64,000 nucleotides of DNA, taken from positions 124,001-188,000 of the forward strand of contig NZ_CAMLJQ010000003.1 of NCBI RefSeq assembly GCF_946480305.1. Reading direction: 5' to 3'. Each line of letters begins with the position of its first letter. The first letter of the stretch is position 1. The position numbers and the translations under genes are program-made. The notes beneath the pieces were generated by a model. It was not told the origin of the DNA. It saw only the letters and a list, made by a program, of their open reading frames with translations, and made no database searches. This document shows positions 12,163 through 21,899 of this stretch, one piece after another. Source of the DNA: an uncultured Caldimonas sp. GTDB taxonomy: Bacteria > Pseudomonadota > Gammaproteobacteria > Burkholderiales > Burkholderiaceae.

Positions 12163-12681
12163 ATGACGAACCAAGGCAGCAAGACGGGCGCGGTGGCAGA
12201 GCCGGCCCAATACCTGACCTTCATGCTGGCAGGCGAGACCTTTGCGATCGGCATCCTGGCGATCAAGGAGATCATCGAGTACCACGGCTTGACGACCGTG
12301 CCGATGATGCCCGACTGCGTGCGGGGCGTGATCAATCTGCGCGGCGCGGTGGTACCGGTGGTGGACCTGCTGAGCCGTTTCGGCAGGAAGTCGTCCGAGG
12401 TGACCAAGCGCACCTGCATCGTGATCGTGGAAGTGCGCGGTGAAGACGAGTCGCAGGTGATCGGCGTGATCGTCGATGCCGTCAACGAGGTGCTCGATAT
12501 CGACGCCTCCGAGATAGAACCGGCGCCGGCCTTCGGCGCGCGCATGCGCAGCGAGTTCATCCGGGGGATGGGCAAGGTGCGAGGCAAGTTCGTGATCCTG
12601 CTCGACGTGGATCACGTGCTGGCGCCAGCCGACATCGGCGTGCTCGCGGACTCTGCCGCCGAAGTGCTGGAAGCTGCGTAA
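12163..12681 (+). CDS. cheW: chemotaxis coupling protein CheW
   Basis: The 172-aa CheW-domain protein couples receptors to CheA at the membrane array. Family blocks are visible: YLTFMLAGETFAIGILAIKEI, PDCVRGVINLRGAVVPVVDL, and IVEVRGEDESQVIGVIVDAV followed by IRGMGKVRGKFVILLDVD. The start is ATG 12163; an in-frame ATG at 12097 overlaps the preceding MCP and adds non-family residues. The cheR gene starts 13 bp after its stop. Confidence 0.94.
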   Translation: MTNQGSKTGAVAEPAQYLTFMLAGETFAIGILAIKEIIEYHGLTTVPMMPDCVRGVINLRGAVVPVVDLLSRFGRKSSEVTKRTCIVIVEVRGEDESQVIGVIVDAVNEVLDIDASEIEPAPAFGARMRSEFIRGMGKVRGKFVILLDVDHVLAPADIGVLADSAAEVLEAA

Positions 12682-12694
12682 GAAGGGGTGCCAC

Positions 12695-13495
12695 GTGAAC
12701 GTGCAGATCAGCGACCAGGAGTTCGGCCGCTTTCAGCGCTTCATCTACGAGGCGGCGGGCATCAGCCTGTCGCCGGCCAAAAAGGCGTTGGTGTGCGGGC
12801 GGTTGTCCAAGCGACTGCAGGCGCGCCAGTTGTCGAGCTTCACCGACTACTTCAAGCTGCTCGGCACCGATGCCGGGCGCGAAGAGGTGCAGACGGCCAT
12901 CGACCTGCTGACCACCAACGAGACCTACTTCTTCCGCGAGCCGCGGCACTTCGAGGTACTGCGCGAGGCGGCCTTGGCTGCGAGCAGCGCTCAGCCGTTC
13001 CGGGTATGGAGCGCGGCCAGTTCCAGCGGCGAAGAGGCCTACAGCATGGCGATGGTGCTGGCAGACACGCTGGGCAGCGCTGCCTGGGAAGTGCTGGGTA
13101 CCGACATCAGCACCCGGGTGTTGCAGCGGGCCCGTACAGGCCACTACCCCATGGCGCGCGCGCGGCACATTCCGCCGGCCTACTTGAAGCGCTATTGCCT
13201 GCGAGGCGTAGGCGAGCACGAGGGCACGTTGCTGGTGGATCGAGCGCTGCGCCAGCGGGTGAACTTCGTGCAGGCGAACCTGAACGGGGCCCTGCCGCAG
13301 ATCGGTACGTTCGACGCGATTTTTCTTCGCAACGTGATGATCTATTTCAATGCAGACACCAAACGGCAGGTTGTGGCGCGTGTGATCTCGCTGCTCAAGT
13401 CCGGCGGCTGCCTGTGCATAGGCCACTCCGAGAGCCTTAACGACATCACCGACGCGGTGCGCGCGGTGGCGCCGTCGATCTACCGCAAGCCATGA
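12695..13495 (+). CDS. cheR: chemotaxis protein methyltransferase CheR
   Basis: The 266-aa enzyme uses S-adenosylmethionine to methylate receptor glutamates. The N-terminal helical CheR_N domain (ISDQEFGRFQRFIYEAAGI) precedes the SAM-dependent methyltransferase core, with TNETYFFREP, WSAASSSGEEAYSMAM, VLGTDIS and FLRNVMIYF. It starts at GTG 12695 with AAGGGG upstream and ends in a 4-bp overlap with cheD. Its length and lack of TPR repeats fit the short CheR class. Confidence 0.94.
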   Translation: MNVQISDQEFGRFQRFIYEAAGISLSPAKKALVCGRLSKRLQARQLSSFTDYFKLLGTDAGREEVQTAIDLLTTNETYFFREPRHFEVLREAALAASSAQPFRVWSAASSSGEEAYSMAMVLADTLGSAAWEVLGTDISTRVLQRARTGHYPMARARHIPPAYLKRYCLRGVGEHEGTLLVDRALRQRVNFVQANLNGALPQIGTFDAIFLRNVMIYFNADTKRQVVARVISLLKSGGCLCIGHSESLNDITDAVRAVAPSIYRKP

Positions 13496-14049
13496 GACCT
13501 CAACAGATAGCAGCCAGCGCGCCGCCGTGGCGCATGCAAGGCACGACCGAAGTCGTGTTGCAGCCCGGCCAGTATTTCGTCGGCGATGCGCGCTACCGCA
13601 TGCGAACGGTGCTTGGTTCCTGTGTGTCCATCACCCTGTGGCACGCGGCGAAGCGAGTGGGTGCCATGTCTCACTTCCTGCTGCCGCAGCGTACCAACGC
13701 ACATCATGGCGGCCCGCTCGATGCACGCTATGGCGAAGAGGCGCTGAGGCTGATGTTGCAGCGGCTGTTCGTCGACCACGGCGTGGCGCCACGCGAATGC
13801 GAGGCCAAGGTGTTCGGAGGCGGAGACATGTTTCCGCTACGCGACCAGGATCCGGGATGTAGCGTGGGGCGGCGCAATGGCGAGGCCGCCCATCGGCTTC
13901 TGCTCGCGCACGGCATCCCGGTGCGCTCCGAAAGCCTGTTCGGCAAGGGGCACCGGCAGATCTACTTCGACGTCGACAGTGGCGACGTGTGGGTGCGTCT
14001 CACCGCACCACCCGAAGATCGGGCGACCCTGCCGGGGAGCATCGCTTGA
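13492..14049 (+). CDS. cheD: chemoreceptor glutamine deamidase CheD
   Basis: The 185-aa CheD deamidates specific receptor glutamines. The catalytic Cys lies in [10 protein letters not shown] and the catalytic His in [16 protein letters not shown] and the C-terminal [16 protein letters not shown] block complete the family pattern. The ATG overlaps the cheR stop (ATGA). Its own stop overlaps the TTG start proposed for cheB. CheD in a cluster without cheC agrees with a stand-alone receptor-modifying role. Confidence 0.93.
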   Translation: MRPQQIAASAPPWRMQGTTEVVLQPGQYFVGDARYRMRTVLGSCVSITLWHAAKRVGAMSHFLLPQRTNAHHGGPLDARYGEEALRLMLQRLFVDHGVAPRECEAKVFGGGDMFPLRDQDPGCSVGRRNGEAAHRLLLAHGIPVRSESLFGKGHRQIYFDVDSGDVWVRLTAPPEDRATLPGSIA

Positions 14050-15110
14050 CCCCGGTTCGCGTGATGATCGTCGACGACTCGGCGGTGGTGCGCCAGGTGC
14101 TCGCCGGCTTGCTCGGTGCCGCGCCCGGTATCGAGGTGACGCACGCGGTGGCGGACCCGGTGCTGGCGATCGAGCGGTTGAAGGTGCAGTGGCCCGACGT
14201 GATCGTGCTCGACGTCGAGATGCCGCGCATGGACGGCATCACCTTCCTGAAGATGATCATGCAGCAGCGGCCGACGCCGGTGGTCATCTGCTCGACGCTC
14301 ACCGAGAAGGGCGCGCAGACGACGATGGAAGCGCTGGCAGCCGGCGCGGTGGCGGTGGTGACCAAGCCGCGGCTGGGGCTCAAGCAGTTTCTGCAGGACA
14401 GCGGCAACGACCTCGTCGCCACGGTCAAGGCGGCGGCGCGCGCCAGGGCGCGCGCCGGTGCGGAACGTATGCCCGCTCCGGTTGCGAAACTGAATGCCGA
14501 TGCCGTGCTGCCGCCCGCGGCCGGGCACGCGATGGCACGCACCACCGACCGCGTCGTGGCGATAGGCACCTCCACCGGCGGTACGCAGGCGCTGGAAGAG
14601 GTGCTGACGGCGTTGCCGCGCGTGTCGCCTGGCCTGGTGATCGTGCAGCACATGCCCGAGAAGTTCACCGCTGCCTTCGCCGCGCGGCTGGACTCGTTGT
14701 GCGAGATCGAGGTGAAGGAAGCGCAGAACCTCGACCGGGTGATCCCCGGGCGCGCGCTCATTGCGCCCGGCGGCAGGCACCTGCTGTTGCGTCGCAACGG
14801 TGCGCAGTACGTGGTCGAGGTGCGTGACGGCCCGCCGGTGAACCGGCACCGGCCTTCGGTGGACGTGCTGTTCCGCTCGGTCGCCCGCAGTGCGGGGCCC
14901 AACGCGCTGGGCATCATCATGACCGGCATGGGCGATGACGGGGCGGCCGGCTTGCTGGAGTTGCGCAACGCCGGTGCTGCCACGCTGGCGCAGGACGAAG
15001 CGAGCTGCGTCGTCTATGGCATGCCGAAGGAGGCCGTGCGCCGGGGCGCGGTGGAGCGCAGCGTGCCGCTCGGTGCGATCGCCCGCGAGATCGTGCAGTA
15101 CGTCAGCTGA
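14046..15110 (+). CDS. cheB: chemotaxis-specific protein-glutamate methylesterase CheB
   Basis: The 354-aa protein combines an N-terminal receiver with a C-terminal methylesterase. The receiver has [12 protein letters not shown] and phospho-Asp D56 in [11 protein letters not shown]. The esterase shows the catalytic triad region: Ser176 in IGTSTGG, His in IVQHMPEKF, Asp in [10 protein letters not shown]. The TTG start at 14046 forms a TTGA overlap with the cheD stop and places the receiver at the usual distance; upstream codons lie inside cheD. It is the last gene of the operon, 12 bp from the convergent modA stop. Confidence 0.93.
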   Translation: MTPVRVMIVDDSAVVRQVLAGLLGAAPGIEVTHAVADPVLAIERLKVQWPDVIVLDVEMPRMDGITFLKMIMQQRPTPVVICSTLTEKGAQTTMEALAAGAVAVVTKPRLGLKQFLQDSGNDLVATVKAAARARARAGAERMPAPVAKLNADAVLPPAAGHAMARTTDRVVAIGTSTGGTQALEEVLTALPRVSPGLVIVQHMPEKFTAAFAARLDSLCEIEVKEAQNLDRVIPGRALIAPGGRHLLLRRNGAQYVVEVRDGPPVNRHRPSVDVLFRSVARSAGPNALGIIMTGMGDDGAAGLLELRNAGAATLAQDEASCVVYGMPKEAVRRGAVERSVPLGAIAREIVQYVS

Positions 15111-15122
15111 TGCCCGGTGACG

Positions 15123-15911
15123 CTACTTGCGTGCCAGTACGGAAAAGCCGTAGCGCCTGAAGATGGCGGCCGCTTCTTCACCCTTGAGAAAGGCGTGGAA
15201 GGAGCGGGCGGCCTCGTTGTCCTGCCCGGCGATCAGTGCCATCGGGTAGGTGATCGGCGGATGCGACGACCCAGGGAACACGCCGGCGACACGCACCTTG
15301 GGGGCGACCGCTGCGTCGGTGGCATAGACCACGCCAGCGGGCACCTCGCCGCGCTCGACGTAAGCCAGCGCCACGCGCACTGAATCGGCTCGCACCAGAC
15401 GCTTCTCGGCGACCGGCCACGCGCCGAGGTGCGTCAGCGCGGCCCGCGCGTACTTGCCGGCCGGCACGTGGGCAGGGTCGCCGACGGCGAGCCGGCCAGA
15501 GCCGAGCAGCCGGGCGAGGTCGAAGCCGGGCTCCAGGGCGATGCGGGCGGTACTGTCGGCGGGCGTGACCAGCACGAGCCGGTTGCCGAGCAGGTCGGTG
15601 CGGGTGCCGGGCGCCAGCAGCTTGCGCTGCTCCAGGTAGTCCATCCACTGTTCGTCGGCCGAGAGGAACACGCCGACCGGTGCGCCGCTTTCGATCTGCC
15701 GTGCCAGAGCCGACGAGGCGGCGAACGAGGTCTTCAACGTGTGGCCCGAACCGGGCTGCCAGGCCCGCGCGACGTCCTGGATGGCGTTTGACAGACTCGC
15801 GGCCGCATAGACCGTCACCTCGCCAGCACGCGCCGGCGCACTGCACAGCAGTGACGCCAGCGTGGCGAGCATCAGGAGCGCGAGCGCGCGCAACAAGGGC
15901 GAGGGGAACAT
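15123..15911 (-). CDS. modA: molybdate ABC transporter substrate-binding protein
   Basis: The 262-aa periplasmic binding protein starts with a clear Sec signal (LLRALALLMLATLASLLCSA, cleavage near ARA-GE). The mature start EVTVYAAASLSNAIQDVA and the later FAASSALARQIESGAP block are typical of ModA oxyanion-binding residues. ATG 15911 is chosen because the in-frame extension to 16007 lacks signal-peptide character. No modB or modC lies next to it: the neighbours are cheB (convergent) and the ROK regulator (divergent). It is an orphan binding protein, and specificity (molybdate or tungstate) is by family only. Confidence 0.88.
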   Translation of the reverse strand: MFPSPLLRALALLMLATLASLLCSAPARAGEVTVYAAASLSNAIQDVARAWQPGSGHTLKTSFAASSALARQIESGAPVGVFLSADEQWMDYLEQRKLLAPGTRTDLLGNRLVLVTPADSTARIALEPGFDLARLLGSGRLAVGDPAHVPAGKYARAALTHLGAWPVAEKRLVRADSVRVALAYVERGEVPAGVVYATDAAVAPKVRVAGVFPGSSHPPITYPMALIAGQDNEAARSFHAFLKGEEAAAIFRRYGFSVLARK

Positions 15912-15993
15912 CGTGCCGGAGCAGGAAAGCGGTGAGGCCCGCATTCTGGCGCAGGTGATCGGCCGGGCTCGCTCACGCGACGTTACGTGTTTG

Positions 15994-16003
15994 GGGTTAA
16001 CCC
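15994..16003. promoter_or_regulatory. 10-bp palindrome GGGTTAACCC between modA and the ROK gene
   Basis: GGGTTAACCC is a perfect palindrome with partial extension outward (TTG on one side, TCAA on the other). It lies about 80 bp before modA and about 30 bp before the proposed -10 of the ROK operon. It could be an operator for either gene. No function is proven. Confidence 0.25.
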
Positions 16004-16006
16004 TCA

Positions 16007-16034
16007 AAGACAGATCGGAATCGCTTCCTAAAAT
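16007..16034 (+). promoter_or_regulatory. putative promoter of the ROK sugar operon
   Basis: A -35-like AAGACA at 16007-16012 and a -10-like TAAAAT at 16029-16034 are separated by 16 bp. The -10 overlaps the left arm of the 23-bp dyad, the expected arrangement for repression. It is the most AT-rich stretch in this part of the window. Confidence 0.45.
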
Positions 16035-16054
16035 TAATTCAACTTGAATTAATT
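16032..16054. promoter_or_regulatory. 23-bp perfect inverted repeat, probable operator of the ROK repressor
   Basis: AATTAATTCAA at 16032-16042 and its exact reverse complement at 16044-16054 flank a single C. Long AT-rich dyads of this kind are typical of ROK-family repressor sites. It sits between the -10 and the start codon of the ROK gene, so autorepression of the whole operon is the simplest reading. No second full copy was noticed in the window. Confidence 0.75.
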
Positions 16055-16067
16055 AATGGGACCGCCT

Positions 16068-17301
16068 GTGAGCACCGCCCGCCTCGGCCGAGGCACCAAC
16101 TCCGTCAACCTGCGCCAGTACAACGAGCGCACGCTGCTGCAGCGGCTGCGCCGGGAGGGCGAGGGCTCGAAGGCTGATCTGGCGCGCTGGGCTCAGCTGA
16201 CCAACACGGCCGTCGGCAGCATCGTGCAGGCCCTGGAAGACGCGGGCCTGATCGAGAGCTTCGGGAGACGCCAGGACGGCGGGCGCGGCCAGCCGGCCAG
16301 CCTGTATCGGCTCAATCCCAAGGGTGCGTTCGGCATCGGCGTTCGGCTCGACCGCACCAGCATCGAAACCGTGCTGGTCGACCTGAGCGGCAAGATCCTG
16401 GCGCGCCAGGCGCATGACCTGCTGCTGCCCAGCCCGCAGAAGGCGCTCGACATCGTGCGGCGTGACGTCGCTTCCGTGCTGGCCGTGTTGACCGAAGCCG
16501 AACAGCAGCGTCTCACCGGCATCGGCCTGGCGCAGCCGTACAACCTGGGCAGCTGGCTGCGCGAGCTGGACCTGCAGGCCGACTTCCGGGTGTGGGACGA
16601 GGTCGACTTCGGCGCGATGCTGGCGCAGGCGGTGCAGCAACCGGTGTTCAAGGAGAACGACGGCAACGCGGCCGCCATTGCCGAGCTGTTCTTCGGCGTC
16701 GGGCGCGAGGCGAGCGACTTCCTCTATCTGTTCCTCGGCCCCGCCATCGGCGGCGGCATCGTGCTCAACGGCGAGGGGCTGCGCGGCACCACCGGCAACG
16801 CGGCGGACGTGGCCATGATGCCGGTGCCACCGAGCAGGCTCGCGTCCGCACCGCGCACCAGCAAGCCGTGGGACATCCTGCTTTCACGCGCCTCGCTCAA
16901 TGCGTTGACCCGTCACCTGCGCCACAACGGTGTGCGCGTCAACGGCCGCGCGGATCTCGAAACCTGTTTCGAACGCGGCGACCCGGCCGTGCGCGAGTGG
17001 CTCGACGACTGCGTCGACGCACTCGTGCCCGCCGTGCGTGCCGCGATTGCCGTGCTCGATGTGCCGGTGTGCGTGATCGATGCCGACATCGACGGCGGCC
17101 TGGTGCCTGAGCTGATGCAGCGCCTCGACGATGCGCTGCGCGCCATCGCACCCGAATCGCGCGGTGTACCGCGCTTGATGCGAGGCAGTTTCGGTGCGGA
17201 CGCAGGCGCGCTCGGCGCTGCCAGCCTGCCGATGTTCTTCAACTTCTCGCCGCGTGCCGACGTGCTGCGCGGCCACCATCCCCGCTCGTCGGAGGCCGCT
17301 G

Positions 17302-17309
<8 letters not shown>
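16068..17309 (+). CDS. ROK-family transcriptional repressor of a sugar/polyol operon (XylR-like)
   Basis: The 413-aa regulator has an N-terminal winged helix-turn-helix at about 15-70 ([23 protein letters not shown]). A ROK sugar-kinase-like domain follows, with [17 protein letters not shown] and an [19 protein letters not shown] block. The GTG at 16068 has GGGA six bases upstream. The ATG at 16056 would leave only one base after the operator dyad and has no ribosome site, so it is the less likely start. It heads a co-directional operon with an ABC importer and two kinases. The inducer is presumably the imported sugar or its phosphate. It overlaps the next gene by 8 bp. Confidence 0.88.
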
Positions 17310-18855
<1,546 letters not shown>

Positions 18856-18882
18856 GCCGGCTGGTCCGATCAGGAGAAGTTG

Positions 18883-19905
18883 ATGAAGGAGACCGCCATG
18901 ACCATGCCCGACATCTCGGGCTCCCCCGGCTCGCCGACAGGCGGCTGGGCGGCCCGCAAGGCGCAGGGGCAGGAGTTGATGCGCACGCTCGGCATGCTGC
19001 CGGTGCTGATGCTGCTGTGCCTGGCTTTCAGTGTGATGACCGAGAACTTCGCGAGCCTGCAGAACCTCTCCATCGTCGCGCAGCAGGCGTCCATCAACAT
19101 CGTGCTCGCCGCCGGCATGACCTTCGTGATCCTGACGGCCGGCATCGACCTGTCGGTGGGCTCCATCCTGGCGGCCTCCGCCGTGGTGGCGATGCTGGTG
19201 TCGCAGATGCCCGAGTTCGGCATGCTGGGCATCGGCGCGGCGCTGGCCTGCGGGCTGCTGTTCGGCCTGCTCAACGGCGCGCTGATCGCCTTCGTGGGCC
19301 TGCCGCCGTTCATCGTCACGCTCGGTTCGCTGACGGCCGTGCGCGGCATCGCACGGCTGATCGGCAACGACACCACGGTGTTCAACCCGCAACTGCCGTT
19401 CGCCTTCATCGGCAACGGCGAGCTGTTCGGCGTGCCATGGCTGGTGATCATCGCGTTCGCGGTGATCGGCGTGTCGTGGTTCATCCTGCGCCGCACGGTG
19501 CTCGGGCTCAACATCTATGCCGTCGGTGGCAACCCCGAGGCGGCACGCCTGTCGGGCATCAAGGTGTGGGCTGTGCTGCTGTTCGCGTATGCCATGTCGG
19601 GCTTGCTCGCCGGGCTGGGCGGTGTGATGTCGGCGTCGCGCCTGTATGCCGCCAATGGGCTGCAGCAGGGCCAGTCGTATGAGCTGGACGCGATCGCAGC
19701 GGTGATCCTCGGTGGCACCAGCTTCGTCGGCGGCGTCGGCTCCATCATCGGCACGCTGATCGGGGCACTGATCATCGCCGTGCTGTCCAACGGGCTGATC
19801 CTGCTGGGCGTGTCCGACATCTGGCAATACATCGTCAAGGGCCTGGTGATCATCGGCGCCGTGGCACTCGACCGCTACCGCCGCAAGGGCTCGGCCCGCA
19901 CCTGA
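18883..19905 (+). CDS. CUT2 sugar ABC transporter permease
   Basis: The protein of about 340 aa has the multiple hydrophobic helices of the RbsC/XylH family, eight to ten in the usual count. The family blocks are ITAGIDLSVGS-like (ILTAGIDLSVGSILAASAVV), PPFIVTLGSL, YAVGGNPEAARLSGI, and the ending LGGTSFVGGVGSIIGTLIGA. AGGAGA lies five bases before ATG 18883; a TTG directly upstream and ATGs at 18898 and 18901 are alternatives. It is the membrane component partnering the preceding ATPase. Confidence 0.91.
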   Translation: MKETAMTMPDISGSPGSPTGGWAARKAQGQELMRTLGMLPVLMLLCLAFSVMTENFASLQNLSIVAQQASINIVLAAGMTFVILTAGIDLSVGSILAASAVVAMLVSQMPEFGMLGIGAALACGLLFGLLNGALIAFVGLPPFIVTLGSLTAVRGIARLIGNDTTVFNPQLPFAFIGNGELFGVPWLVIIAFAVIGVSWFILRRTVLGLNIYAVGGNPEAARLSGIKVWAVLLFAYAMSGLLAGLGGVMSASRLYAANGLQQGQSYELDAIAAVILGGTSFVGGVGSIIGTLIGALIIAVLSNGLILLGVSDIWQYIVKGLVIIGAVALDRYRRKGSART

Positions 19906-19994
19906 AACGACGGTAGTTCCGCTCCCCCAAAGAGCGCGTGCGGCGAGGTCGGCCGCCGCGCCCTCCATACCCGACCACCACAGGAGATCCACCC

Positions 19995-20933
19995 ATGAGC
20001 AAGAAGCTGCTGGCAGCCGCCATTGCCGCTGCCGCCTTGTGCGCCCCCGCGGCCCACGCACAGCAAAAGCAGATCAAGAGCATCGGCATCACGCTCGGTT
20101 CGCTCGGCAACCCGTTCTTCGTGACGCTCGCCAAGGGCGCCGAGGCCAAGGCCAAACAGCTCAACCCGAGCGTCAAGGTGACCGCGCTGTCGGCCGACTA
20201 CGACCTGAACAAGCAGTTCTCGCAGATCGACAGCTTCATCTCGTCGGGCGTCGACATGATCCTGATCAATGCGGCCGACGCGAAGGCGATCGAGCCCGCC
20301 GTGCTGCGGGCCAAGAAGGCCGGCATCGTGGTGGTGGCGGTCGACGTGGCGGCGGCGGGCGCCGATGCCACCGTGCAGACCAACAACGTGCAGGCCGGCG
20401 AGCTCGCCTGCGGCTACATCGCCGAGCAGCTCAAGGGCCAGGGCAACGTGATCATCCAGAACGGACCGCAGGTCTCGGCGGTGGTCGACCGCGTCAACGG
20501 CTGCAAGTCGGTGCTGGGCAAGCACACGGGCATCAAGGTGTTGTCCGCCGACCAGGACGCCAAGGGCTCCCGCGAAGGCGGCATGAACGTGATGCAAGGC
20601 CATCTCACGCGCTTCCCCAAGATCGACGCGGTGTTCACGATCAACGACCCGCAGGCCATCGGCACCGACCTCGCGGCGCGGCAGCTCAACCGCAAGAACA
20701 TCATCATCGCCTCGGTCGACGGCGCGCCCGACATCGAGGCCGCGCTGAAGGGCGACACGCAGGTGCAGGCCTCGGCGAGCCAAGACCCGTGGGCCATGGC
20801 GCAGAAGGCCGTCGAGATCGGGCAAGGCATCCTGAACGGCAAGAAGCCGGCGGACCCGATGGTGCTGATGCCTTCGAAGCTGATCACGCGCGCCAACGTG
20901 GCGAGCTACCAGGGCTGGTCGGCTCCGCGCTGA
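19995..20933 (+). CDS. CUT2 sugar ABC transporter periplasmic binding protein
   Basis: The 312-aa RbsB-like protein begins with a Sec signal (KKLLAAAIAAAALCAPAAHA, cleaved before QQKQ). The mature part follows the Peripla_BP_4 pattern: IGITLGSLGNPFF, ALSADYDLNKQFSQIDSFIS, VDMILINAADAKAI, and a late VFTINDPQAIGTDLA. AGGAG lies upstream of ATG 19995. The sugar cannot be read from sequence; the flanking fructokinase-like and xylulokinase genes suggest fructose, xylulose or a polyol giving these ketoses. Confidence 0.9.
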   Translation: MSKKLLAAAIAAAALCAPAAHAQQKQIKSIGITLGSLGNPFFVTLAKGAEAKAKQLNPSVKVTALSADYDLNKQFSQIDSFISSGVDMILINAADAKAIEPAVLRAKKAGIVVVAVDVAAAGADATVQTNNVQAGELACGYIAEQLKGQGNVIIQNGPQVSAVVDRVNGCKSVLGKHTGIKVLSADQDAKGSREGGMNVMQGHLTRFPKIDAVFTINDPQAIGTDLAARQLNRKNIIIASVDGAPDIEAALKGDTQVQASASQDPWAMAQKAVEIGQGILNGKKPADPMVLMPSKLITRANVASYQGWSAPR

Positions 20934-20972
20934 CCCGGTCGGTCGACAACTCGAAACGAAAGAGGGAATGTC

Positions 20973-21899
20973 ATGTTTGTCGTCTGTGGCGAAGCGTTGA
21001 TGGACGTCTACGCCGGCGAGCGCACGCCGACCGGGCTGGTGCTCGATGCCCGCATTGGCGGCTCGCCGTACAACGTCGCGTTGGGCCTTGCCCGGCTGGG
21101 GCGGCCGTCGGCGTTTCTCGGTGGCGTGTCGACCGATGCCTTTGGCGAGCGGTTGATGCAGTCGCTGCGCGAGGAGGGCATTGACGACTCGCTCGTCGTG
21201 CGCAGTGCTGCACCCACCACGCTGAGCGTCGTCGGCCTCGACGCGCGCGGCGTGCCGCAGTACGCATTCCATGGCGAGGGTGCGGCCGACCGCGTCCTCA
21301 CCGATGAAATGCTGCCGGCACTGCCGGAGGCGGTGAAGGTGCTGCAGTTCGGGTCCTACGCCGTGGTGGTGGAGCCAGTGGGCAGGGCGCTGCGTTCACT
21401 GGCGCAACGCGAGTCCGGACGGCGGGTGGTGGCCTACGATCCCAACGTGCGGCTGAACGTGGAGCCCGACATCGCACGCTGGCAGGCCGTGGTCACCGAC
21501 ATGGCGGCATGCGTGCACCTGCTCAAGATCAGCGACGAGGACCTGTCGCTGCTCTATCCCGGGCAGGCGCACGGCAGCGTGGTCCGGCGTTGGCTGGAAC
21601 AGGGCGTGCGTCTCGTGGTGGTCACGCGTGGCGGCGAAGGTGCTGAGGCCTGGACCGTTGAAGCGCATGCGCATGCTGCCGCCCAGGCGGTGGATGTGGT
21701 CGACACCGTCGGCGCCGGCGATACCTTCCAGGCGGCACTGCTGACCTGGCTCGACGAGCACGGCCTGCTCATGCCCGATGCGCTGGGTGCCCTCACGCCG
21801 GCACAACTGGAGGCGGCACTGCAGTTCGCGGGGCGCGCTGCGGCCATCACCTGTTCGCGTCGCGGTGCCGACCTGCCGCGCCGCGCCGAGTTGGTCTGA
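20973..21899 (+). CDS. PfkB-family carbohydrate kinase, fructokinase-like
   Basis: The 308-aa sugar kinase of the ribokinase/PfkB superfamily starts VVCGEALMDVYAGE, the form seen in bacterial fructokinases. It carries the glycine-rich GGSPYNVALGLARLG and the catalytic DTVGAGDTFQAAL, with the base Asp in GAGD. LKISDEDL in the middle also fits fructokinases. It would phosphorylate the incoming or derived ketohexose. It shares one base with the following xylB (TGATG), so the two kinases are made together. Ribokinase activity is a less likely alternative. Confidence 0.85.
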   Translation: MFVVCGEALMDVYAGERTPTGLVLDARIGGSPYNVALGLARLGRPSAFLGGVSTDAFGERLMQSLREEGIDDSLVVRSAAPTTLSVVGLDARGVPQYAFHGEGAADRVLTDEMLPALPEAVKVLQFGSYAVVVEPVGRALRSLAQRESGRRVVAYDPNVRLNVEPDIARWQAVVTDMAACVHLLKISDEDLSLLYPGQAHGSVVRRWLEQGVRLVVVTRGGEGAEAWTVEAHAHAAAQAVDVVDTVGAGDTFQAALLTWLDEHGLLMPDALGALTPAQLEAALQFAGRAAAITCSRRGADLPRRAELV

